64,000 nt of DNA from an uncultured Clostridia bacterium (GTDB lineage: Bacteria; Bacillota; Clostridia; Christensenellales; Aristaeellaceae). The notes below the pieces were generated by a model. It ran no database searches. It saw nothing but the letters and a program-made list of their open reading frames with translations, and was not told the origin of the DNA. The translations under genes were made by a program, and so were the position numbers. Location: positions 1 to 64,000 of the forward strand of contig CANOHT010000012.1 of assembly GCA_947565865.1 (NCBI GenBank), given 5' to 3'. Positions 44,011-51,332 of the stretch are shown here, one piece after another. Within the stretch, counting starts at the first letter, position 1; each line of letters starts with the position of its first letter.

Positions 44011-44427
44011 ATGATGATCGAAATACACGATGACTTAAACGCTGATGAATATAACAGATGCGGGGCGGATGTTGGCTGGGAAATCAAAAATCCGCTGATG
44101 GTTGAAAAAGCTATAAGCAGCAGTACAATCGTCAAAAAAGCAACATACGATCATCAAGCGGCTGGTATGGCCAGGGCCATTGGAGATGGTATGTCATATC
44201 TTTTAGTTGACGTAGTTGTTGGTACAAAATATCAAAGACAAAGTATAGGGAAAAGACTTGTCAATGCAATCATAGATGATATCAAGAATGAAACGATGGC
44301 CGGAGCATATAGTACCATCAATCTCATATCAATGAAAGGTATGGAGAAGTTTTATGAGCGTTGTGGATTTGAGGCAGTACCATTTGGATACAATGGTAAA
44401 GGAATGAGAATGAAGATTGAAAAGTAG
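44011..44427 (+). CDS. GNAT family N-acetyltransferase, AT-rich
   Basis: 138 residues. The acetyl-CoA loop region reads VVGTKYQRQSIGKRLVNAIID (Q-R-Q-S-I-G), and the C-terminal MEKFYERCGFEAVPFG is typical of small GNATs. GAAGGA lies 10 bases before the ATG. Base composition is far more AT-rich than the dgt and ROK genes on either side, so recent transfer is likely. A broken GNAT fragment follows 16 bases later. Substrate unknown. Confidence 0.88.
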   Translation: MMIEIHDDLNADEYNRCGADVGWEIKNPLMVEKAISSSTIVKKATYDHQAAGMARAIGDGMSYLLVDVVVGTKYQRQSIGKRLVNAIIDDIKNETMAGAYSTINLISMKGMEKFYERCGFEAVPFGYNGKGMRMKIEK

Positions 44428-44443
44428 AGATGGAAATATCATT

Positions 44444-44604
44444 TTCACCTCAGTTCTGGCATCGTGGTTTTGGTACGAAGATTCCTTTCAAAAGCTGCTC
44501 GAATGATGTCGGAAGGCGGCAATCCAAAGCGTGGAAGCCATAACTGATCCAGAGAACGGCATATCAAAGCATATCCTTGAAAAAGCAGCGTTTTTTAGAA
44601 AGAG
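44444..44604 (+). pseudogene. GNAT acetyltransferase C-terminal fragment
   Basis: The frame first reads SPQFWHRGFGTKI, nearly identical to the GNAT gene at the window start (PQFWQRGFGTKIL). It then needs a one-base frameshift and passes a stop before continuing as KAAIQSVEAITDPENGISKH and ILEKAAF, the usual GNAT C-terminal block. There is no start codon or N-terminal half. It is a decayed partial copy, perhaps left by recombination with the intact neighbour. Confidence 0.75.
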
Positions 44605-44787
44605 AATACATAAACGAGGATGGGGATCCAGCAGTCTTATCCGGCTTGAAGCTTTGAGGACGAGTACAAATCGGGATTCACCTGTGCGTTTCTCATGTAA
44701 GAGCGCATGAAAAAGGCGGGGGATGAGCCGCATCCTCCGCCTTTGGACGATCAACAAAGCCAGAACAGGGTACGCGCAGTCGACGCT

Positions 44788-45729
44788 TTATCCCAGCATG
44801 GCCGCGCCGATGATGCCGGCGTCCGCGCCAAGCTCGGCCAGCTCGATGCGGGCAAAGGGCATGGACTTGTATAGGATGGTCTTGCCCACCTCCTGGCGCA
44901 CCGCGTCCAGCAGGAACGCGCCGGCCTTGCTGACGCCGCCGCCCAGGACGATAATTTCCGGGTCCAGGCAGTTGATGATGGAGCCGATGGCCTGTCCCAG
45001 GTAGCTGACGTAGCGCCGGAAGACCTTGGCGCCCACGGCGTCGCCTTCACGGGCTGCGTCAAAGACCATCTTGGCGTTGATCTTGCCCGGATCGCCGCCG
45101 CATGCGGTCATGATCTGGCTTTCGGGGTGCTTGTCCACAAGCTCCCGGGCCATGCGGATGATGGCGGTGGCGGAGCAGTAGCGCTCCAGACAGCCGCGGT
45201 TGCCGCAGGTGCAGCTTTCGCCGTCCAGCTCAAGGATCATGTGACCGATCTCACCGCCCACGCCATGGGCGCCGCTCCACACCTTGCCGCCAAGGATAAT
45301 ACCGCTGCCCACGCCGGTGCCCAGGGTCAAGAACACGCTGGAACCCGTATGCGCGCTGACGCCCGCCACGCTCTCGGCCAGGGCCGCCACGGTGGCGTCG
45401 TTGTCGATGAAAAGGGGCTTGTCAATGTGCTTGTGAAATTCCTCACGGAAGGGGACGTTATGCCAGCGAAGGTTGGTGCAGAAGGGGATCACGCCCGTCT
45501 TGGGATCGGCAATGCCGGGAATCCCCGCGCCGATGGAGCGCACCTCGCTCAGGGGCATGTCTGCGTCGCCAAGGGTGTCCAGCACACACTGCGCCATCTG
45601 GGCAATCTGCTCGGAAAAGGGGATATCCAGCCGGGTGACGATGCTGCGCTTGGCGATGATGCGGCCCTCGCCGTCCACCACGCCAACCTGAATGCCTGTG
45701 CCGCCGATGTCAATACCAACAGAAACCAT
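44788..45729 (-). CDS. glcK: ROK family glucokinase
   Basis: 313 residues. N-terminal ATP site GIDIGGTGIQVGVVD, catalytic Asp in LFIDNDATVAALAE, second glycine loop LGTGVGSGIILGG, HGVGGEIGHM, and the ROK zinc motif CTCGNRGCLERYCS. It phosphorylates glucose to glucose-6-phosphate in the cytoplasm. AAGGAGG precedes the ATG. It is the last gene of an operon with HPr kinase, so the set joins sugar entry with catabolite control. The symbol follows the Bacillus homologue. Confidence 0.92.
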   Translation of the reverse strand: MVSVGIDIGGTGIQVGVVDGEGRIIAKRSIVTRLDIPFSEQIAQMAQCVLDTLGDADMPLSEVRSIGAGIPGIADPKTGVIPFCTNLRWHNVPFREEFHKHIDKPLFIDNDATVAALAESVAGVSAHTGSSVFLTLGTGVGSGIILGGKVWSGAHGVGGEIGHMILELDGESCTCGNRGCLERYCSATAIIRMARELVDKHPESQIMTACGGDPGKINAKMVFDAAREGDAVGAKVFRRYVSYLGQAIGSIINCLDPEIIVLGGGVSKAGAFLLDAVRQEVGKTILYKSMPFARIELAELGADAGIIGAAMLG

Positions 45730-45750
45730 GCGCGTTTCCTCCTTAGCCGG

Positions 45751-46677
45751 TCACAGCTGACCGGATTTTTTGAGTATCATTTCGTTCATCCGCCGGTCCA
45801 GCTCGTGGGCGGCGGAATACCCCAGACGTTTCAGGGCCAGGTTGCGGGCGGCCACCTCGATGATGATGGCCATGTTCCGCCCCGGCCTGACCGGCGTGAG
45901 CTGATGGGGTACCTTCACCCCCAGGATGGTGATAAATTCATCCTGAAGGCCCAGGCGGTCGTAAGCCTTGCCCTCCTGCCATTTTTCCATGTGCATCACC
46001 AGGTCGATGGACTTGCTGATGGACACGGAGCCGACGCCGTACATGGCGCGGATGTCGATGATGCCGATGCCGCGGATCTCCATAAAGTGCCGCACCATCT
46101 CCGGGCATTCACCAATGAGACGATTGTCGGATACCTTGCAGATGTCCACCACATCGTCCGCCACCAGCTGATGGCCGCGCTTGACCAATTCAAGGGCGGC
46201 TTCGCTTTTGCCCACACCGCTCTCGCCGGTGATGAGCACACCCATGCCGTGGACGTCCACCAGCACACCGTGACGGGTGACGCGGGGGGCCAGGCAGCGG
46301 TTCAGGTAGTTAATGGCGGTGAAGGTGAACTTGGTGGTCACCATGCCGCTTTGATAAACGGCGATGTTGCGGTTGCGGGCGGCGTCCAGCAGATCGTCCG
46401 GCGGCGTCATGCCCCGGCAGATGACCACGCAGGGCATATCATAGGAAAAATATTTTTTCAGCATCATCCGCCGGGAGGGCGGATCCATGGCTTCCAGATA
46501 GGTCATTTCCACCTTGCCGATGACCTGGGGCCGCTCAAAGGCGAAATACTCATAAAAGCCGCAGAACTGCATACCGGGGCGGTTCAGATCGGTGGTGCGG
46601 ATGTCCCACTCCGTTTTGGTGGAGGGGGAGAGCACGGTCAGCTGAAGCGCTTTTTCAAAATCAACGGCTTGTATCAC
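45751..46677 (-). CDS. hprK: HPr kinase/phosphorylase
   Basis: 308 residues. Walker A is GESGVGKSEAAL (151-158). The bifunctional-activity signature is EIRGIGIIDIRAMYGVGSV, and the N-terminal domain has the usual DLNRPG segment. It phosphorylates Ser46 of HPr in response to glycolytic intermediates and removes it when energy is low, driving catabolite repression through CcpA. GTG start with AAAGGAGG 7 bases upstream, overlapping the HAD gene stop by 4 bases. Confidence 0.96.
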   Translation of the reverse strand: MIQAVDFEKALQLTVLSPSTKTEWDIRTTDLNRPGMQFCGFYEYFAFERPQVIGKVEMTYLEAMDPPSRRMMLKKYFSYDMPCVVICRGMTPPDDLLDAARNRNIAVYQSGMVTTKFTFTAINYLNRCLAPRVTRHGVLVDVHGMGVLITGESGVGKSEAALELVKRGHQLVADDVVDICKVSDNRLIGECPEMVRHFMEIRGIGIIDIRAMYGVGSVSISKSIDLVMHMEKWQEGKAYDRLGLQDEFITILGVKVPHQLTPVRPGRNMAIIIEVAARNLALKRLGYSAAHELDRRMNEMILKKSGQL

Positions 46678-47480
46678 GCTTCTGCCTCCTTTCGTAACAG
46701 ACTGTCAAGATAATGGGCTACGCCGTCAGCCTGATTGCTCAGGCATACGTCGTTGGCCAGAGCCTTAACCTCCGGGCGGGCGTTGGCCACGGCGACGCCA
46801 AGGCCGGCCGCCGTCAGCATGGTCAGGTCGTTCAGGCCGTCCCCAAAGGCTACCGTCTCGGACAGGGAGAAGCCCAAACGCACACTCAGCGCCTCAAGCG
46901 CCCGGCCCTTGGTGGCTTCCGGGGGATTGATCTCCAGATAAGTGGGCTTGGAGCAACTGACGGATGCGCGGCCGCCAAAGCGTGTCCGGGCTTCCGCAAG
47001 CAGCTGGGCGATGCGCTCCTCGCTGTCGATCATCAGCATTTTGGGGGTGGGGAAGGTTTGATGGGCCGTCAGGCTGGGTACGCGCACGCCCTCCAACAGG
47101 GTCACCCGGGCGTATTCGGCGGCATAGGGGCTGTCGCTGTCATAATAGAAGCGGTTTCCCTGGTAGCTCTGGACATGACAGCCGGCCGCCGCCGCGAAGG
47201 CCGCGACCTCCCGGGCGAAGGCCGCTGACAGCCAGCAATGGGTCCATAGCTGCCCGTCGGGGCCGTAAAGCTCGGCACCGTTGCAGGCGATGAAGGCGGA
47301 AGCGCAGCCAATCTGCCGCACAAAGCCCAGCATGCTGTCCTTGGCGCGGCCGCTGGCGGGGATGACGCGGACGCCCCGGGCCGCCGCCTGCCGAAGCACC
47401 GTCAGCGTCAGCGGCGACAGGGTGCGGTCGTCTCTAAGGAGCGTGTCGTCCAGATCAAAAGCGACGGCTTGCGGCTTCAA
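46674..47480 (-). CDS. Cof-type HAD phosphatase
   Basis: 268 residues of HAD subfamily IIB. Motifs are VAFDLDDTLLRDDRT (nucleophile in DLDDT), VIPASGR, the Lys in TKGRAL, and AFGDGLNDLTML. Such enzymes remove phosphate from sugar phosphates or flavin and PLP precursors. Start is TTG 47480 with AGGGGG 7 bases upstream; the family normally begins at this point. First gene of the HAD-hprK-ROK operon. Confidence 0.9.
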   Translation of the reverse strand: MKPQAVAFDLDDTLLRDDRTLSPLTLTVLRQAAARGVRVIPASGRAKDSMLGFVRQIGCASAFIACNGAELYGPDGQLWTHCWLSAAFAREVAAFAAAAGCHVQSYQGNRFYYDSDSPYAAEYARVTLLEGVRVPSLTAHQTFPTPKMLMIDSEERIAQLLAEARTRFGGRASVSCSKPTYLEINPPEATKGRALEALSVRLGFSLSETVAFGDGLNDLTMLTAAGLGVAVANARPEVKALANDVCLSNQADGVAHYLDSLLRKEAEA

Positions 47481-47509
47481 AACAAATCCCCCTCATTCCT
47501 TCAGCGGGT

Positions 47510-47518
47510 ATTATACCA
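47510..47518 (-). promoter_or_regulatory. extended -10 promoter of HAD-hprK-ROK
   Basis: On the minus strand TGG-TATAAT, an extended -10 with perfect hexamer, about 30 bases upstream of the TTG start. The -35 region is poor, as is usual for extended -10 promoters. Confidence 0.65.
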
Positions 47519-47648
47519 AAAAATTACCCGTTGCGCCACAGGAAAATCTACAACATGCCATGCAAAATTACGACATTTTTCCGTGGCTGCAGCTTGGAGG
47601 GGCGAGGGAAAAGAAACAGTTTTTTCGCGGGTTTTGGGCGCTTCGCGG

Positions 47649-47677
47649 TTGAAAAATCTTCCGGGAAAGGTTATAAT
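47649..47677 (+). promoter_or_regulatory. sigma-A promoter of the DUF2461-PGM genes
   Basis: TTGAAA, 17-base spacer, perfect TATAAT, about 70 bases upstream of the DUF2461 start. Confidence 0.8.
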
Positions 47678-47745
47678 GGACGGGTATCATGGTTGTGGGC
47701 TGTCCCTGCTGCGCGGAGGCGGCGAACCGCGGAGGAGGTTACCTC

Positions 47746-48462
47746 ATGTTTACCGGCTTTCCGGAGGAAACGATCCAGTTTTTCCTTGATATTCGCTTTC
47801 ACAACAGCATCAGCTATTTTGAGGAGAACCGGGAGCGCTTCCGCCAGGATGTGCAGGCGCCTTTTTATGCGTTCATCGAGGAGCTGGCCCCCGCCATGCG
47901 GAAGATCGATCCGCAGATGGAGCTCAGGCCCTACAAATGCCTGTCCCGCATCCGGCGTGATACGCGCTTTACCAAGGACAAAAGCCCCTATCGAGATCAC
48001 CTGTGGGTGCAGTTTCACCGCGCGGGGGAGCCAAGGGAGGGCGGTCTCTTCTACTGGTTTGAGCTGGGCCCCACATGGATGGATTGGGGCGTCGGGCTCT
48101 GGGGAGAAAACCGCCCGGTGATGGATTTGCTGCGCCGTCAGATGGCGGCCCAGCCCCAGCGCTTTCAGGACATCCTGGACAGCTGCGATCTGTCGGGGCA
48201 TCGTTTTTCCATGGGCACCAACAGCTACAAACGAATGGCTGTGCCCGAGCAGATTCCGCCCAGCCTGCGGCCGCTTTATACCGCCCGTTCCGTATACTTT
48301 TCCCGGGAGGACGCGCCGCTGAAATGGGCCTTTGACGCCAGGCTGACCGACCGTGTATTGAAGGATTATCGCGCCCTTGCGCCGGCCTACCGCATGCTGC
48401 GGGGCATCTATGATGAGCAGGCGCAGGCTGAACTGAACGACAATGGGGAGGGTGAACGTTGA
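47746..48462 (+). CDS. DUF2461 family protein
   Basis: 238 residues. Family marks: FTGFPEETIQFFLDIRFHNS at the start, FYAFIEELAPAM, then RIRRDTRFTKDKSPYRDHLWVQF, the strongly conserved core, and a C-terminal arm with LYTARSVYF. DUF2461 (TIGR02453) proteins are widespread and uncharacterised. GGAGGAGG lies 7 bases before the ATG at 47746. The stop overlaps the start of the phosphomutase gene, so the two are co-translated. Confidence 0.88.
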   Translation: MFTGFPEETIQFFLDIRFHNSISYFEENRERFRQDVQAPFYAFIEELAPAMRKIDPQMELRPYKCLSRIRRDTRFTKDKSPYRDHLWVQFHRAGEPREGGLFYWFELGPTWMDWGVGLWGENRPVMDLLRRQMAAQPQRFQDILDSCDLSGHRFSMGTNSYKRMAVPEQIPPSLRPLYTARSVYFSREDAPLKWAFDARLTDRVLKDYRALAPAYRMLRGIYDEQAQAELNDNGEGER

Positions 48463-49973
48463 TGGATTGGATGAAGCTGAAGAGCGGCAGCGACGTGCGG
48501 GGCGTGGCTGTGGGCGACGGCGCTGCGCTGACGCCGCGGGTAGCGGCCTGCCTGGGCATGGCCTTCGCCCGGTATGTGGCGGAAAAGAAAGGCAAGCCGG
48601 TGGGCCAGGTGGTGATCGCCCTGGGCCGCGACAGCCGGATCTCCGGCCCCGAGCTGCTGCGCGGGGCGGCGGAGGGCGTCAGCAAGGCCGGCGCGTCGGT
48701 GATGGACTTCGGCATGTGCACCACGCCGGCCATGTATATGAGCATCATTACCCCCGGCTTCCAGCCGGATGGCGCGGTGATGATTACGGCCAGCCATCAT
48801 CCCTCGGACAAGAACGGCATGAAGTTTTTCATGGAGCAGGGCGGTCTGGAGGGCGAGGAGGTCGGGCTTTTGCTGAAGGCCGCCTCCCAATTGGAGCCCG
48901 ACGGCGTACCTTTTGCCGGAAGCATCACCGAGAAGGCTTTCCTGCCCACCTACATGGAGCTGCTGGCGGCGAGGATCCGCAAGGGCCTGGAAACCGACCT
49001 GGCCAAACCCCTGCTGGGGCTGCATGTGGTGGTGGACGCGGGCAACGGCGCTGGCGGCTTCTATGCCGAATTGCTGGAAAGCCTGGGCGCGTGGATTGAG
49101 GGCAGCCAGTTCCTGGAGCCTGACGGCCGCTTTCCCAACCACATCCCCAACCCGGAAAACGCCGAGGCGATGGCCTCCATCAGCGCGGCGGTGAAGCTGG
49201 CGGGGGCGGACATGGGCGTGATTTTCGACGCCGACTGCGACCGTGCCGCCGTGGTAGACGCCGATGGCCGGGAGATCAACCGCAACCGGCTGATCGCGCT
49301 GATTTCCGCCATCCTCCTGGACGAAAAGCCCGGTCAGACCATTGTCACCGACTCGGTGACCTCCTCCGGGCTGAAGAAGTTCATCGGTGACTGGGGCGGC
49401 GAGCATTACCGCTACAAGCGCGGCTACCGCAACGTCATCGACGAGGCCATCCGGCTGAACAACGAGGGCGTTTCCTGCCCCCTGGCCATTGAGACTTCCG
49501 GCCACGCCGCCCTCCGGGAAAATCACTTCCTGGACGACGGCATGTACCTGGTGACGGTGCTGATCGTCCGCGCAATGAGGCTCAAGCAGCAGGGCGCGAC
49601 CCTGGGCAGCCTGATCGCTGATCTGCAGGAGCCGGTGGAAAGCGCAGAAATTCGCCTGAGCATCACCGCCGAGGACTTCCGGGAGGCCGGAAAGAAAGCC
49701 ATACAGCTGGTATTGGACTATGCCAATGCCGCCGAGCATTGGCACATCGCGCCGGACAATCGGGAGGGCGTGCGCATCTCCTTCGACCTGGAGGGCGGCA
49801 TGGACAACGGCTGGTTCCTGCTGCGGCTGTCGGTGCATGACCCGGTGCTTCCCCTGAACGTGGAGAGCGACGTGACCGGCGGCGTCAAGGCCATGCTGGG
49901 CAGCCTGCTGACGGTTCTGCGGGATGTGGAGGGCATCGACCTGACGCCCCTGCGCAAGGCGATGGAGGCATAA
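48462..49973 (+). CDS. phosphomannomutase/phosphoglucomutase family protein
   Basis: 503 residues of the alpha-D-phosphohexomutase superfamily. The phosphoserine is S111 in MITASHHPSDKNG, where most relatives have TASHNP. The metal loop is FDADCDRAAVVD, the sugar-binding loop is PLAIETSGHAA, and the phosphate-binding domain is DNREGVRISF. It interconverts hexose-1- and -6-phosphates, which fits the nearby glycogen genes. ATG 48462 is used because GGGAGGG is 9 bases upstream. Confidence 0.92.
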   Translation: MDWMKLKSGSDVRGVAVGDGAALTPRVAACLGMAFARYVAEKKGKPVGQVVIALGRDSRISGPELLRGAAEGVSKAGASVMDFGMCTTPAMYMSIITPGFQPDGAVMITASHHPSDKNGMKFFMEQGGLEGEEVGLLLKAASQLEPDGVPFAGSITEKAFLPTYMELLAARIRKGLETDLAKPLLGLHVVVDAGNGAGGFYAELLESLGAWIEGSQFLEPDGRFPNHIPNPENAEAMASISAAVKLAGADMGVIFDADCDRAAVVDADGREINRNRLIALISAILLDEKPGQTIVTDSVTSSGLKKFIGDWGGEHYRYKRGYRNVIDEAIRLNNEGVSCPLAIETSGHAALRENHFLDDGMYLVTVLIVRAMRLKQQGATLGSLIADLQEPVESAEIRLSITAEDFREAGKKAIQLVLDYANAAEHWHIAPDNREGVRISFDLEGGMDNGWFLLRLSVHDPVLPLNVESDVTGGVKAMLGSLLTVLRDVEGIDLTPLRKAMEA

Positions 49974-50048
49974 CAAGCATGGTTTTTGGGGAGCAGGGCG
50001 ACAGCTTTGCTACTTTTTCTACCCACAGAACGGAGAGGAGGAAGGCCG

Positions 50049-50594
50049 ATGAAGCCGGTGGTACACATTTTCGGCGCGTCGGGGTCGGGTACCACCGCCC
50101 TGGGCAGAGCGCTGGCGAAGGCGACGGGCTGGAAGCAGCTGGACTCGGATAACTATTTCTGGCTGTCCACAGCGGTGCCTTACACGGTCAAGCGCCCGGT
50201 GGAGGAAAGGGTGCTCCTGATGAATCGAGCCCTGGACAGGGTGGAGGGCGCGGTGGTGTCGGGCTCCCTGTGCGGCTGGGGCGACTTGCTGATCCCGCGC
50301 TTCACTCTGGCGGTGCGGCTGTATACGGATACGGCGCTACGGATTAAGCGGCTGAAGCGCAGGGAAAGAAAGCAGTTTGGCAGTCGGATCGAGGTCGGCG
50401 GCGACATGGCGGAGAATCATCGCGTCTTTCTTGAATGGGCCGCCGGGTACGATGAAGGCGGGCTGGATACCCGCAGCCGCATGATGCACGACGCCTGGGA
50501 AAAGCAGCTGTGCTGCCCGGTGCTGCGCCTGAGCGGCAGCGTTGAACCGGATGTGAATGTGGGCAGGATTTGTCAGGCCCTCAAGGAGGTGTGA
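50049..50594 (+). CDS. P-loop kinase-like protein
   Basis: 181 residues. The N-terminal Walker A FGASGSGTTALGRALA and a lid-like basic segment (RLKRRERKQFGSRI) resemble adenylate/shikimate kinase-fold proteins. LDSDNYFW fits the substrate-binding acidic motif of this group. The substrate cannot be named. GAGGAGG lies before the ATG at 50049. The methyltransferase gene begins 2 bases after its stop, so the two form a unit. Confidence 0.8.
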   Translation: MKPVVHIFGASGSGTTALGRALAKATGWKQLDSDNYFWLSTAVPYTVKRPVEERVLLMNRALDRVEGAVVSGSLCGWGDLLIPRFTLAVRLYTDTALRIKRLKRRERKQFGSRIEVGGDMAENHRVFLEWAAGYDEGGLDTRSRMMHDAWEKQLCCPVLRLSGSVEPDVNVGRICQALKEV

Positions 50595-50596
50595 AC

Positions 50597-51283
50597 ATGG
50601 CGGATTTTTCTCTGCAGGACAGCCTGGCTGCCTGGGAGGCCAACGCGGATTTCTGGGATTCATATATGGGGGACAACTCCAACCGCTTTCACCGGGAGGT
50701 GGTGAAACCCCGGGTCACGGAGCTGCTGGCCATTGCGCCTGGCGACCGGGTGCTGGAGGTGGCCTGCGGCAACGGCAACTTTGCGGCGGGCATGGCGGCG
50801 GCGGGGGCCCGAGTGACGGCGGTGGACTACAGTCCCCGGATGATCGAACTGGCCAGAAAGCGGCATCCTGCCGATGGCGTGGACTTCCGCGTAACGGATG
50901 CCACGGATGAAGATCAGCTGATGGCGCTGGCGGAAATGGGCCCCTTTGACAAGGCAGTAAGCAATATGGCTGTGATGGACATGACGGACATCGCTCCGCT
51001 GTTCCGCTGCGTAGCTCACATGCTCAAGCCCGGCGGGTGCTTTGTCTTCGCTACCCAGCACCCTTGCTTTACGACCCTGACCGACCGCTATCTGACGCCC
51101 CATGCCTACATGGGGGAGGGCATTGCCGGGCAGCCCGTGGAGCAGTGTTACTATCACCGCTCCCTGCAGGATATTCTGAACCTGTGCTTCCGCTGCGGCT
51201 TTGTGGTGGACGGGTGCTATGAGGAAGCCTACGGCGGCAAGGAGAGGCCGGATGTCATCATTCTTCGGTGTATCAAAGCATAA
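50597..51283 (+). CDS. class I SAM-dependent methyltransferase
   Basis: 228 residues. Motif I is VLEVACGNGNFAAGMAAAG, motif II TAVDYSPRMIELARK, motif III FRVTDATDEDQ, and motif IV FDKAVSNMAVMDM, all typical of Methyltransf_11/25 enzymes. HMLKPGGCFVFATQHPCF is the post-IV block. Substrate unknown; small molecule likely. AAGGAGG lies 7 bases before the ATG. A strong terminator follows. Confidence 0.9.
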   Translation: MADFSLQDSLAAWEANADFWDSYMGDNSNRFHREVVKPRVTELLAIAPGDRVLEVACGNGNFAAGMAAAGARVTAVDYSPRMIELARKRHPADGVDFRVTDATDEDQLMALAEMGPFDKAVSNMAVMDMTDIAPLFRCVAHMLKPGGCFVFATQHPCFTTLTDRYLTPHAYMGEGIAGQPVEQCYYHRSLQDILNLCFRCGFVVDGCYEEAYGGKERPDVIILRCIKA

Positions 51284-51284
51284 C

Positions 51285-51322
51285 GAAAAGCCATGGCAGG
51301 CATGAACCTGTCATGGCTTTTC
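51285..51322. terminator. bidirectional terminator between methyltransferase and glgA
   Basis: A 16-bp stem with one mismatch or G-U pair (51285-51300 with 51307-51322) and 6-base loop; AAAA/TTTT at the ends serve both convergent genes. Confidence 0.85.
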
Positions 51323-51332
51323 TCATGGACGA

